Positions 24,096-32,787 of a stretch of DNA of 64,000 nt are shown here, in pieces. The notes beneath the pieces are model-generated. The model ran no database searches and was not told the DNA's origin. It saw only the letters and a list, made by a program, of their open reading frames with translations. Numbering within the stretch: position 1 is the stretch's first letter; every line of letters begins with the position of its first letter. The translations under genes and the position numbers were made by a program. This DNA comes from Neisseria mucosa (GTDB lineage: Bacteria; Pseudomonadota; Gammaproteobacteria; Burkholderiales; Neisseriaceae). The stretch spans positions 62,001-126,000 of the forward strand of contig NZ_POWX01000006.1 in assembly GCF_003044445.1 (NCBI RefSeq), read 5' to 3'.

Positions 24096-24127
24096 ATAAA
24101 AACCGCACCATTCGGTGCGGTTTTTAT
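24096..24127 (-). terminator. rho-independent terminator of prs-rplY
   Basis: Stem ACCGCACC / GGTGCGGT with loop ATTC, flanked by A- and T-runs. It lies 15 bp past the rplY stop. Confidence 0.85.
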
Positions 24128-24141
24128 TTCCACATAAGGAA

Positions 24142-24714
24142 TTAGCGTTTTTTACCGGTAACGGTAGCAACCGCCAAGTTTTCGTTACGTTTCAGAGAAA
24201 CGCTTTCTACACCTTCAGGTAGTTGAATGTCAGACAGGTGAAGGATGTCGCCGGCAACGACTTTAGCGCAGTCCAGATCCAAGTAAGCAGGGATGTTGGC
24301 AGGCAAAGCAACCACTTCAACAGTAGTGTTCAACAGGGATACGCGACCGCCTTGCAGTTTAACGGCTTGAGAGCTTTCAGCATTAACAATGTGCAGAGGA
24401 ACGCGGATGCGTACAGGTTGGTCGGCTTTCACAGCTTGGAAGTCGATATGTTGAACTTCGCGACGGAACGGGTGCATTTGGAAATCGCGGACGATAACGT
24501 CTTTGGTTTCACCGTTCAGAGACAGTTTGATCAGTGCTGTGTGGAAAGATTCTTTTTCCAATGCGTAGAATACGGTTTTGTGATCCACAGCAATTGCAAC
24601 GGGCTCTTGACCTTCACCGTACAAAATGCCGGGGATTTGGCCTTCGCGACGCAGGCGGCGGCTCGCACCAGTGCCTTGTGCTTCACGAACAGAGGCTTGA
24701 ATTTCATAAGTCAT
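24142..24714 (-). CDS. rplY: 50S ribosomal protein L25/general stress protein Ctc
   Basis: A 190-residue long-form L25 that binds 5S rRNA. The N-terminal L25 domain carries GTGASRRLRREGQIPGILYG and the basic HPFRREVQHIDFQ stretch. The C-terminal TL5-type domain follows (VEVVALPANIPAYLDLD, GDILHLSDIQLPEGV). It lies just downstream of prs on the same strand, a common bacterial order, and ends at a strong terminator. Confidence 0.95.
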   Translation of the reverse strand: MTYEIQASVREAQGTGASRRLRREGQIPGILYGEGQEPVAIAVDHKTVFYALEKESFHTALIKLSLNGETKDVIVRDFQMHPFRREVQHIDFQAVKADQPVRIRVPLHIVNAESSQAVKLQGGRVSLLNTTVEVVALPANIPAYLDLDCAKVVAGDILHLSDIQLPEGVESVSLKRNENLAVATVTGKKR

Positions 24715-24780
24715 GTTAAATACTCCAAATTAAATAAAACTACCGTCATCGGCCGCGACCAGCTTAAGACGGCTTCGGGG

Positions 24781-25764
24781 TTATGGCAGCAACATGCTGC
24801 CTGTCATCACTTCTTCATTGAAAAGATATGAGACGGATTCTTCATTGCTGATGCGGCGGACTGTTTCAGCCAAAAGACCGGCAATCGTCACTTGACGGAT
24901 ACGGTCGCATTGTTTGGCCGCTTCAGACAGAGGGATGGTGTCGGTAACGACAACTTGGTCAATTTCAGACGAGGCGATACGGCTGACTGCCTCTCCTGAG
25001 AATACGGCATGGCTGGCATAAGCCAAGACACGCTCCGCTCCGCGCTCTTTCAAAGCGACGGCAGCTTTACACAGCGTATTCGCAGTATCAATCATGTCAT
25101 CGACAATTAGACAGGTACGACCTTGGATGTCGCCAATAATGTTCATAACTTCCGCTACATTGGCTTTCGGGCGGCGTTTGTCGATAATCGCCAAATCGGC
25201 ATTTAATGATTTTGCCACAGCACGGGCACGGACTACGCCACCGATATCCGGGCTGACTACGGTCAGGTTTTCAATCCGCTGCTGTTTGATGTCATTCAAC
25301 AGAATAGGAGTGGCATAGATGTTGTCGACAGGGATATCAAAGAAACCCTGAATTTGGTCGGCATGCAAATCAACAGTCAAAACGCGGTCGATACCTGCCG
25401 AATACAACATATTCGCAACCAGTTTGGCGGAAATCGGAACGCGCACAGAACGCGGACGGCGATCTTGCCGTGCATAGCCGAAATAGGGAATTGCTGCGGT
25501 AATACGACCGGCTGAGGCGCGCTTCAGCGCATCAGCCATAGTAAGGATTTCCATCAGGTTGTCGTTGGTTGGAGCGCAAGTAGGCTGGAGGATGAAAACA
25601 TCACGACCACGAACGTTTTCCATCAATTCGACAGCAATTTCGCCATCTGAGAATTTGGATACTGTAGCCTCGCCCAATGAAATATCCAAGTGTTTGACAA
25701 CACGTTGTGCCAATTCCGGATTTGCATTACCGGTAAATACCATCAAACTGTCGTATGCAGCCAT
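24781..25764 (-). CDS. prs: ribose-phosphate pyrophosphokinase
   Basis: A 327-residue enzyme that makes PRPP from ribose 5-phosphate and ATP, for nucleotides, His and Trp. Signatures include TVDLHADQIQGFFDIPVDN (phosphoribosyl-diphosphate synthetase signature), YFGYARQDR and CLIVDDMIDTANTL (PRPP-binding loop). The ATG at 25764 with AGGTGAAG upstream is preferred over an in-frame start at 25809. It is probably co-transcribed with rplY. Confidence 0.96.
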   Translation of the reverse strand: MAAYDSLMVFTGNANPELAQRVVKHLDISLGEATVSKFSDGEIAVELMENVRGRDVFILQPTCAPTNDNLMEILTMADALKRASAGRITAAIPYFGYARQDRRPRSVRVPISAKLVANMLYSAGIDRVLTVDLHADQIQGFFDIPVDNIYATPILLNDIKQQRIENLTVVSPDIGGVVRARAVAKSLNADLAIIDKRRPKANVAEVMNIIGDIQGRTCLIVDDMIDTANTLCKAAVALKERGAERVLAYASHAVFSGEAVSRIASSEIDQVVVTDTIPLSEAAKQCDRIRQVTIAGLLAETVRRISNEESVSYLFNEEVMTGSMLLP

Positions 25765-25974
25765 ATCTTCACCTGATTTTATGTTTAACTTCCGCTCAGA
25801 AAACGTCATGCTTCCCTCTGCTTTATGTCTAAGACATTATGGGCGTTATTATACGCATAATGACCGGCATAGTGAATTAAATTTGTGGCGTGACATCGCT
25901 ATCGCGCCTCATTTCAATCCAAATTTATCACTATAAAACAAAGTTTTTCAGCGGTATCATTGATTTTCAACATA

Positions 25975-26006
25975 AAAGAGCGTGTAAGGAAACTTACACG
26001 CTCTTA
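25975..26006 (-). terminator. terminator after the tRNA-Gln cluster
   Basis: A perfect 13-bp stem (AAGAGCGTGTAAG / CTTACACGCTCTT) with a 4-nt loop. On the minus strand it is followed by a T-run. It starts three bases past the last tRNA. Confidence 0.9.
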
Positions 26007-26008
26007 TT

Positions 26009-26084
26009 TGGCTGGGGAGGAAGGATTCGAACCTTCGCATGCTGGAATCAAAATCCAGTGTCTTAACCGCTTGACGACTCCCCA
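26009..26084 (-). tRNA. tRNA-Gln (TTG), copy 3
   Basis: 76 nt including encoded CCA. Acceptor stem TGGGGAG/CTCCCCA with G73. The anticodon stem CTGGA/TCCAG encloses loop TTTTGAT, so the anticodon is TTG, read as glutamine. The T-arm contains GGTTCGAATCC. It is identical to the two upstream copies. Confidence 0.95.
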
Positions 26085-26095
26085 ATAAAGGGTGT

Positions 26096-26171
26096 TGGCT
26101 GGGGAGGAAGGATTCGAACCTTCGCATGCTGGAATCAAAATCCAGTGTCTTAACCGCTTGACGACTCCCCA
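26096..26171 (-). tRNA. tRNA-Gln (TTG), copy 2
   Basis: Identical 76-nt gene with encoded CCA and anticodon TTG. The spacer to the next copy is 11 bp. Confidence 0.95.
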
Positions 26172-26182
26172 ACAAAGGGATT

Positions 26183-26258
26183 TGGCTGGGGAGGAAGGAT
26201 TCGAACCTTCGCATGCTGGAATCAAAATCCAGTGTCTTAACCGCTTGACGACTCCCCA
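26183..26258 (-). tRNA. tRNA-Gln (TTG), copy 1
   Basis: Identical 76-nt gene with encoded CCA and anticodon TTG. Its 5' end is only 6 bp after the ispE stop codon, so it is probably processed from an ispE-tRNA transcript. Confidence 0.95.
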
Positions 26259-26264
26259 ACTTTA

Positions 26265-27110
26265 TCAAATCATTTGAAACAAAGGATGAACGTCTAAACC
26301 TTCAACACAATATGCTTCATATGATTGTGAAACTTGTTGGTATATATTGTTTGCTTCTTGCTGGCTATCCGTAGAGAGAAATATACACGCTCCAGATCCC
26401 GTCATTAATGCAGAACCATATTTGGATAATTCACAATAAGCTTTCCAAACTTCAGGATATTCCTCAAAAACAACAGCCTGCATATCATTCCTGAATGGCT
26501 GAAAAGAATGGAAAGTCGGCATTATGCTTGGTTTGGAATTTCGTGTCAAGTTCCTATGCGAGAAAATTTTGGGAGTGGAAACATGGGCCTTGGGTTTGAT
26601 GACGACATACCACTGCTTCGGTATGTCGATAGGGGATAATTGTTCGCCTATTCCTTTGGCAAAGGCATTTTTGCCGAAAAGGAAGAAGGGAATATCTGCC
26701 CCCAGGGTCGCACCTAAATCAATTAACTGTTGTCGGGATAATCCGCATTCCCACCAATGGTTCAATACGGTGAGTACGGTTGCCGCATCCGAACTGCCTC
26801 CTCCCAAACCGGCGCCTGTCGGGATTTTTTTATCCAACCAAATTTCAACACCTGATTTTGAGTTAGTGTGTTTTTGCAGTAAAGATGCGGCACGGTATGC
26901 CAGGTCTTGTTCCGGTGGAATATTGCCTGTCGGTGTGTGGAGTATGATAAGGTCGTCTGAACGTGGTTTCAGATAAACGGTATCGCATAAGTCAATCAGG
27001 CAGAAAATGCTTTCTAGGTTGTGGTAGCCGTCTGCGCGTTTCCCGGTGATTCTGAGATCTAGGTTGAGTTTGGCAGGAGCAGGGAAGGCTTGTGCTTCGT
27101 TTGGAATCAT
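26265..27110 (-). CDS. ispE: 4-diphosphocytidyl-2-C-methyl-D-erythritol kinase
   Basis: A 281-residue GHMP kinase of the MEP isoprenoid pathway. It phosphorylates CDP-methylerythritol at the 2-position. The N-terminal motif (PAPAKLNLDLRITGKRADGYH), the ATP loop (PTGAGLGGGSSDAA) and the C-terminal glycine motif (ALMTGSGACIF) are all present. lolB lies upstream and three tRNA-Gln genes lie directly downstream on the same strand. Confidence 0.95.
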   Translation of the reverse strand: MIPNEAQAFPAPAKLNLDLRITGKRADGYHNLESIFCLIDLCDTVYLKPRSDDLIILHTPTGNIPPEQDLAYRAASLLQKHTNSKSGVEIWLDKKIPTGAGLGGGSSDAATVLTVLNHWWECGLSRQQLIDLGATLGADIPFFLFGKNAFAKGIGEQLSPIDIPKQWYVVIKPKAHVSTPKIFSHRNLTRNSKPSIMPTFHSFQPFRNDMQAVVFEEYPEVWKAYCELSKYGSALMTGSGACIFLSTDSQQEANNIYQQVSQSYEAYCVEGLDVHPLFQMI

Positions 27111-27137
27111 TTTGTTTACGGTTGTCTGGCAAGATGG

Positions 27138-27725
27138 TTATTTTCTGGCGGCACATTGGGTTTGGGTGTCGCCCTCGGGATGATCGTCGAGGTTGTCAAA
27201 TGCCAAACGTAGGGTAAGTTTCGGGCTTTCCAATAGGAGGGTTTTGGGTTTGCCGTTGCTGTTGAGTGTGCGGGAAATTGTCCAGTCGAATTGTTGCAGG
27301 CGGCTGTCCGGGAGCAGTTGGTATGGTGCGCCGGCTACACGCTTTCCGCTTGCCCAAATGTGCAGGTATTGGATGGGGAGTTCGAATCCCAATAGGCGGT
27401 TGCTAAGTTCTTGTGCCGTGGCGGCTTCATATGTACGGCCTTTGTTATCGACAGCCAATACGCCTTGATTATCTTGACACAACTGCCCTACGGTGCTGCC
27501 GATTGGGGTGTTGATGTTGATGGTTTGGACTTGGTTTTGGTATGTCCAATCGAAGTTGGCGTAAGAGCCTTTGCCTTCGAGTTTGACGGCGATTCGTCCT
27601 TCGGCAGAAAAATCGTTGACTGTTTCAGCCGGTTGCCAACCATTTTGCTGCGGGAACTCGGGGCGGGCGCAGGCGGTGATGAGGAGGGTTAGGGCGGCTG
27701 CGGATAATATATTGGTCTGTTTCAT
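27138..27725 (-). CDS. lolB: outer-membrane lipoprotein receptor LolB
   Basis: A 195-residue lipoprotein that receives lipoproteins from LolA and inserts them in the outer membrane. The signal peptide ends in LLITAC. The body has the LolB pattern: FSAEGRIAVKLEGKGSYANF, then INTPIGSTVGQL, then GFELPIQYLHIWASGK. The order lolB-ispE is widespread in beta- and gammaproteobacteria. The upstream TPR gene ends 53 bp before it, with a DUS hairpin in the gap. Confidence 0.93.
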   Translation of the reverse strand: MKQTNILSAAALTLLITACARPEFPQQNGWQPAETVNDFSAEGRIAVKLEGKGSYANFDWTYQNQVQTININTPIGSTVGQLCQDNQGVLAVDNKGRTYEAATAQELSNRLLGFELPIQYLHIWASGKRVAGAPYQLLPDSRLQQFDWTISRTLNSNGKPKTLLLESPKLTLRLAFDNLDDHPEGDTQTQCAARK

Positions 27726-27745
27726 GATAAATCCTGTGCAGGGGA

Positions 27746-27781
27746 GGGTCGTCTGAAAAGTTTTCAGACGACCTGTTTTTA
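27746..27781. terminator. inverted DUS between TPR gene and lolB
   Basis: GGGTCGTCTGAAAA and TTTTCAGACGACCT with almost no loop, followed by TTTTT on the plus side. Confidence 0.6.
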
Positions 27782-29638
27782 TTTTGTTTTAGCGGAAGGG
27801 TGGTTTTTGCGCAGGGGAACGGGGATGTTGAATCGGCGCATGGTTTCTTTCAATAAACTGATGTCGCCTTCTTGTTTCAAACCTTCGGTCCAAACGGCTT
27901 TGGCATCTTCTTGCTTGCCAAGCTTCCACAAGACTTCGCCCAAATGCGAGGCGACTTCGGCGTCGGGATATTGCTCGAAGGCGTATTGCAGGTAGGGCAA
28001 GGCGGTTTCGGCATCGCCTTTCAGATAATATGCCCAACCGAGACTGTCGTTGACGGCGGGATTTTCCGGTTCAACCTGATACGCGGCCTGAATCAGTTTG
28101 AATGCTTCATTTAAATCATATTTCGGGGAAGAAAGCATGATGTAGCCTAGTGCGTTCATGCCGCTGGTGCTGTCGGGGGATATTTCCAACTGGCGGCGAA
28201 GGTCGGCAATGGCTTTGTCGCGCTCTCCAATTTTGTCGTAAACCATGGCGCGTTGATAGAGGATGTCGGGCAGCAGTTGGTTGGCATCAGGCTGTTTGGA
28301 AGCTTTTGCCATGAGTGTATTCAACTCTGATAGTGCTTTTTTAGGGTTGTCGTGTTTGGCGATGGCAAACAGGGAAACACGTTGCAATTCGCGCGCACCG
28401 AAAAAGCGTCCTTGCTGCTCGGGCAGTTTGAGCGCACGTTGTGCCAATTCCCACGCGGCTTTGCCGTTGCCTTGTTCGGCTTCGAGCGAAGCGCCGAGAA
28501 CGGTTTTGTCGAAAATGTAATCCGCAGAATTGATTTTGCCGAGCCATTGTTTGGCCTTGACGTAATCTTTGGCATCGGCATAAGTCATGGCGCCGATCAG
28601 GGCGGCACGGCTTTGTTGTTGGCTTGTGCCGGATTGGTAGGCTTTTTCGAGGTAATGGTTGACAACGGATAAGTCATCTTTACGGCTGGAGGAGAGTATC
28701 GCAGCCTGGATAAACAAATCGGGCGAGGGGTTGTCTTCCAGTAACGTTTTCAGACGACTGTATGCCTTGTCGGGGCGGTGGTTGGCAACCAGGTTGGTGA
28801 TTTCAAGCTCCTGCCATACGGATGACAGTTTGCGCGTGTCGGTTTGTTCGAAGAATCCGTTGAGGATTTCCGGACTGCGTTGCGCCATCAGGCGCAAGGT
28901 GAGCATGGTCGGAGGCAAGATTTCCGAATCCAGTTTGGCGAGCCTTTGCAGGGCGGCAATGGCATTTTTTTTCTTGCCGTCGTATGCGCTGTAAATGGCA
29001 TCTGCAATCGCCGCTTCAGGCATTTCAGGGTATTTGAGTGTTTCTTTATGAACTTGTGCCGAGGCCTTTTCTGCCAAATCAGGCTGCTGGACGGCGGTTT
29101 GGGCCAGAAGTAGGAAAATACGGCGGTTTTGTTCTTCGGTAGCGCCTGCAAGGACTTCATCCAAGCCGCTGAGGTGTTTGTCGTTTTTTCCGAGTAGAAG
29201 GTCGCGTAGCCAAGTCATGCGTTTTTGCGCTGCACCCGGAACAGGTTCGATTTCCCGCCATTTTTGATAAATCAATTCGGCCTGTTCAAATGCATTGAGT
29301 GAAACCGCCATTTCCAATGCGCGTTCTGCTACGTCGGGTGATTTTGTGCGGTCGAGCATATGCATATAGGTGCCCAAAGCCATACCAGCATCCCCTTTTT
29401 GCAAAGCTATCTCGCCGCCTAAAAGCGTGAAAACTTTCCAAGCGCGATCGTTTGCAGCAATCAAGCGCTCTTGTTCGGCGAGCCTTGCTTCAGGCGTACG
29501 GCGGTTTTTTTTCTGAATGGTTTGGGATTGGATTTTAACTTCTGGTACAGATTCTTGTTTGGCGGCGATGGTTTGGGCAGAAAAAAGCAGCATGACGGCG
29601 GCTGTCAGTGTGCGGATATGGGACGGAGACAAAAACAT
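27779..29638 (-). CDS. periplasmic or outer-membrane TPR protein
   Basis: A 619-residue protein with a signal peptide (cut near SAQTIAAK) and helical repeats throughout. Clear TPR units lie in the last third: YQRAMVYDKIGERDKAIADL, then LGYIMLSSPKYDLNEAFKLI, then NDSLGWAYYLKGDAETALPY. TPR arrays mediate protein contacts. No catalytic domain is seen. Its place next to lolB suggests an envelope role, but the function is unknown. Confidence 0.8.
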   Translation of the reverse strand: MFLSPSHIRTLTAAVMLLFSAQTIAAKQESVPEVKIQSQTIQKKNRRTPEARLAEQERLIAANDRAWKVFTLLGGEIALQKGDAGMALGTYMHMLDRTKSPDVAERALEMAVSLNAFEQAELIYQKWREIEPVPGAAQKRMTWLRDLLLGKNDKHLSGLDEVLAGATEEQNRRIFLLLAQTAVQQPDLAEKASAQVHKETLKYPEMPEAAIADAIYSAYDGKKKNAIAALQRLAKLDSEILPPTMLTLRLMAQRSPEILNGFFEQTDTRKLSSVWQELEITNLVANHRPDKAYSRLKTLLEDNPSPDLFIQAAILSSSRKDDLSVVNHYLEKAYQSGTSQQQSRAALIGAMTYADAKDYVKAKQWLGKINSADYIFDKTVLGASLEAEQGNGKAAWELAQRALKLPEQQGRFFGARELQRVSLFAIAKHDNPKKALSELNTLMAKASKQPDANQLLPDILYQRAMVYDKIGERDKAIADLRRQLEISPDSTSGMNALGYIMLSSPKYDLNEAFKLIQAAYQVEPENPAVNDSLGWAYYLKGDAETALPYLQYAFEQYPDAEVASHLGEVLWKLGKQEDAKAVWTEGLKQEGDISLLKETMRRFNIPVPLRKNHPSAKTK

Positions 29639-29812
29639 GATAAGCCTTTATTCAAAAAAACGGACTGAAGCGCAGATAATCCGTCGTGAAAACAGCCGAT
29701 ACTTTATCACAAGCGCTTGTCTTTGTAGATTCGTGAGCTTTAAGCAACCGTAAACCTAATGTAATATTCTTTTTTCAGACGACCTATCAATCATTATTTT
29801 CGGAGTCTGTAT

Positions 29813-30430
29813 ATGGAGATGAGGCAGAACGATCTTGTGGATTTTTTCGGGCAGGCATTTCGTTATGCCAGCATAGCGCAAGAGGAACGAAACCGTTTTG
29901 TCCGGCAGGAAGGTAAAACAGCCGCCGTTTTGCTGGCAGTCGTTCGGCGGGAAGGGCGGTGGCAAATTGTGCTGACGCGTCGCGCCGACACCCTGCGACA
30001 CCATACCGGGCAGATTGCTTTTGCCGGTGGCAGGTCAGACGAAGGGGATAAAGACTTTATTGTGACGGCATTGCGTGAAACTGAAGAGGAGACGGGGATT
30101 GCATCGCATTTTTGGCAGGTTTTTCCACCGTTGCCGCCTTATTACACGCCGTCCGGTTATGAAGTGCATCCGGTTTTGGCACTCTGTCCGGAAAATCCGC
30201 CAACTTGCGTCAATAGTGGGGAAGTGGCTGAAATCTTTTACTTGCCATTGGATTTTGCATTAGATATGGACAACTATAGCAGCCGCAGCTTCATCTATGA
30301 AGGCAATATGATCGCTACGCCTGTTTTGCCGTATTTGCATTACGATATTTGGGGATTAACTGCACTGATATTGTATGGGTTGGCAGAACGTTACCAGTAT
30401 TATTGTGTCGATCGGAAGGGTATAAAGTGA
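29813..30430 (+). CDS. NUDIX hydrolase, CoA pyrophosphatase type
   Basis: A 205-residue NUDIX protein with a full Nudix box (GRSDEGDKDFIVTALRETEE-ETGI; catalytic RETEEE). The preceding HTGQIAFAGG fits the CoA-pyrophosphatase (NudL/YeaB) signature, in which LRxHxGQxxFPGG precedes the box. It would split CoA into 4'-phosphopantetheine and adenosine 3',5'-bisphosphate. Substrate is inferred only from this motif. Confidence 0.82.
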   Translation: MEMRQNDLVDFFGQAFRYASIAQEERNRFVRQEGKTAAVLLAVVRREGRWQIVLTRRADTLRHHTGQIAFAGGRSDEGDKDFIVTALRETEEETGIASHFWQVFPPLPPYYTPSGYEVHPVLALCPENPPTCVNSGEVAEIFYLPLDFALDMDNYSSRSFIYEGNMIATPVLPYLHYDIWGLTALILYGLAERYQYYCVDRKGIK

Positions 30431-30473
30431 AAATACGGATACAGGATTTTGCTGTGCTTTACGGTTGAGGTTG

Positions 30474-30501
30474 TTACAGTGAAATTATGTCATGATACAA
30501 T
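30474..30501 (+). promoter_or_regulatory. candidate galU promoter
   Basis: TTACAG and TACAAT with 16 bp between them, 124 bp before the galU ATG. Read by eye only. Confidence 0.35.
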
Positions 30502-30624
30502 TAACACATTGATGATTATTACAAAATCATTTTTTGTTTGATAATGTGGTCTGGGAATGAAGTCAATGAATTATTGTGCGCCCGGATAGCTGGTACTTTG
30601 AAATATAAAGTAAGAGGAAAGTTT

Positions 30625-31488
30625 ATGAGACCGATTAAAAAAGCCGTTTTCCCCGTAGCCGGTATGGGTACGCGCTTTCTGCCTGCCACCAAAGCCAGTC
30701 CGAAAGAAATGCTGCCTATCGTCGATAAGCCGTTGATTCAATATGCGGTAGAAGAAGCAGTAGAAGCCGGTTGCACAGAAATGGTGTTCATTACAGGCCG
30801 CAACAAACGCAGTATCGAAGACCATTTCGACAAAGCCTACGAGCTGGAAACCGAGCTGGAAATGCGTCAAAAAGACAAGCTGCTGGAACACGTCAAAGAC
30901 ATCTTGCCTTCTAACATTACCTGCCTTTACATTCGTCAAGCCGAGGCTTTGGGTTTAGGACACGCCGTATTGTGTGCTCGTGCCGCAGTGGGCGACGAAC
31001 CCTTTGCCGTTATTCTCGCCGACGACCTGATTGACGCGCCCAAAGGCGCGCTCAAGCAAATGGTCGATATCTACAATCAAAGCGGCAACAGCGTTTTGGG
31101 CGTGGAAACCGTTGATCCGTCACAAACCGGCTCTTACGGCATTGTAGAAGTGGAAAAATTAAACAGCTTTCAACGGATTACCAATATTGTAGAGAAACCG
31201 AAACCTGAAGAAGCACCGTCCAATCTTGCCGTTGTCGGCCGTTATATCCTGACTCCTCGCATTTTCAGCCTTCTGGAAAACCTGCCGCGCGGTGCAGGCA
31301 ACGAAATCCAACTGACCGACGGCATTGCCCGCCTGTTGGATCACGAGTTCGTTCTCGCACATGCCTTCGACGGCAAACGCTACGACTGCGGCAGCAAACT
31401 GGGTTATCTCGAAGCTACCGTTGCCTACGGCTTGAAACATCCGGAAACCGGCGTGCAGTTCCGCGAACTCTTAAAACAATATTCTTAA
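30625..31488 (+). CDS. galU: UTP-glucose-1-phosphate uridylyltransferase
   Basis: A 287-residue enzyme that makes UDP-glucose, used for LOS sugars and nucleotide-sugar conversion. Signatures are KKAVFPVAGMGTRFLPATKA at the N-terminus, with KEMLPIVDKPLIQY after it, and VEKPKPEEAPSNLAVVGRYI in the middle. The ATG at 30625 with AAGAGGA upstream is chosen; an in-frame extension to 30538 lacks family similarity. Monocistronic with a DUS terminator. Confidence 0.95.
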   Translation: MRPIKKAVFPVAGMGTRFLPATKASPKEMLPIVDKPLIQYAVEEAVEAGCTEMVFITGRNKRSIEDHFDKAYELETELEMRQKDKLLEHVKDILPSNITCLYIRQAEALGLGHAVLCARAAVGDEPFAVILADDLIDAPKGALKQMVDIYNQSGNSVLGVETVDPSQTGSYGIVEVEKLNSFQRITNIVEKPKPEEAPSNLAVVGRYILTPRIFSLLENLPRGAGNEIQLTDGIARLLDHEFVLAHAFDGKRYDCGSKLGYLEATVAYGLKHPETGVQFRELLKQYS

Positions 31489-31510
31489 GCCTGATCTAGT
31501 CTTGAAAAGA

Positions 31511-31557
31511 TAAGGTCGTCTGAAAGAGTCTCTTGATTTCTTTTCAGACGACCTTTC
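31511..31557. terminator. galU terminator (inverted DUS)
   Basis: AAGGTCGTCTGAAAGA and TCTTTTCAGACGACCTT-like arms with TTTCC following. Confidence 0.65.
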
Positions 31558-31604
31558 CTATTGCAGTGATATAATCCGTTTTCTCTTTTAAATTCAGACA
31601 TATT

Positions 31605-32348
31605 ATGGACAATACATCCGAAGAAACCATGCGTCTTTCCAAGCGTATGGCGCAATTAGGCTTATGCTCGCGCCGCGAGGCAGACAGCTACATCGAGCAA
31701 GGCTGGGTCAAGGTCAACGGGCAAACCGCCGTACTCGGTCAGAAAGTAACCGAACGCGACCGCATCGACCTCAACCGGCAGGCGCATGAAAGACAGGCAG
31801 AGCGCGTTACCATCCTGCTCAACAAGCCCGTCGGCTACGTCAGCGCGCAGGCGGAAAAAGGCTACAAATCCGCTGCCGAGCTGATTACTGCGGACAACCG
31901 TTGGGAAGGCGACGACAGCCGCATTCCGTTCAGCGAAAAACACAAATTCGGCTTGGCGCCCGCCGGACGGCTGGACATCGATTCCGTCGGATTGCTGGTG
32001 TTGACGCAGGACGGGCGCATCGCCAAGCAGCTTATCGGCGAAAACAGCGGCAGTGAAAAAGAATATTTGGTGCGCGTGCGCGGCAAATTGGACGAAAAAG
32101 GGCTTGCCCTGCTTAACCACGGATTGAGTTTGGACGGCGAGAAACTGCGCCCCGCCAAAGTAGAATGGCAAAACGAAGACCAGTTGCGTTTCGTGTTGAA
32201 ACAAGGCAAAAAGCGGCAAATCCGCCGTATGTGCGAACTTGTCGGTTTGCGTGTCGTCGGGCTGAAGCGGATTCGGATGGGTAAAGTCAAACTGGGCAAA
32301 CTGCCGCCCGGAAAATGGCGTTATCTGCGGGCGGATGAGTCGTTTTAA
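31605..32348 (+). CDS. pseudouridine synthase, RsuA/RluF family
   Basis: A 247-residue RNA-modifying enzyme. An S4 RNA-binding domain (LSKRMAQLGLCSRREADSYI) is followed by the catalytic domain with its Asp in PAGRLDIDSVGLLVLTQDG. The KQGKKRQIRRMCELVGLRV motif near the end is typical of the family. The S4 part resembles RluF, while the catalytic motif resembles RsuA, so whether it acts on 23S or 16S rRNA is open. Confidence 0.88.
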   Translation: MDNTSEETMRLSKRMAQLGLCSRREADSYIEQGWVKVNGQTAVLGQKVTERDRIDLNRQAHERQAERVTILLNKPVGYVSAQAEKGYKSAAELITADNRWEGDDSRIPFSEKHKFGLAPAGRLDIDSVGLLVLTQDGRIAKQLIGENSGSEKEYLVRVRGKLDEKGLALLNHGLSLDGEKLRPAKVEWQNEDQLRFVLKQGKKRQIRRMCELVGLRVVGLKRIRMGKVKLGKLPPGKWRYLRADESF

Positions 32349-32385
32349 ACGTGTTAACCGCTGCTGCTTGCAGTACAATAGGAAT

Positions 32386-32430
32386 AGGTCGTCTGAAAAT
32401 TGTGGCACATTTTCAGACGACCTTGTTTTT
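32386..32430. terminator. inverted DUS terminator after the pseudouridine synthase
   Basis: AGGTCGTCTGAAAAT and ATTTTCAGACGACCT followed by TGTTTTT. Confidence 0.7.
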
Positions 32431-32787
32431 GGGAAAACCGATTATTTGTTTTGTAATAAAGAAGGATTTTTTCGTATTAAATGGATGATTTAGGTAAGTT
32501 GGGTATGTGGTAGAAGAGTGGTGCTTTTAAAGTGATTTCTTATTGGTTTTTGAGTATTTTATTTTAGATGTTTGTATTGTATTTTCTAGAATCATTCCCA
32601 GACTTCCAAATAGCACCCTGTTTAATTTTTGTCATAAATGTTTAAATTTAATCATCATTGTTGAAAATTAGCTTATAATAGGCAAGTTTCCGTTGAAACA
32701 GTTACAAAAATTTTAATAAGGTAACGGCAAAGTCTGAAAAGGGATGCGAGGTTTGTCCGGGTTTGCCATAGAATTTAAATTACCTAC
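32431..32787. other. AT-rich leader region of ubiA
   Basis: About 350 bp, much richer in AT than its neighbours, without a credible gene. A TATAAT lies at 32674-32679, with no clear -35. The 100 bp before the ubiA ATG could be an untranslated leader or hide a small RNA. Confidence 0.35.

Noticed and set aside
26009..26258. Three near-identical 76-bp units with short spacers, at first sight CRISPR-like
   Set aside because: Each unit folds as tRNA-Gln with CCA, and spacers of 11 bp are too short for a CRISPR array.
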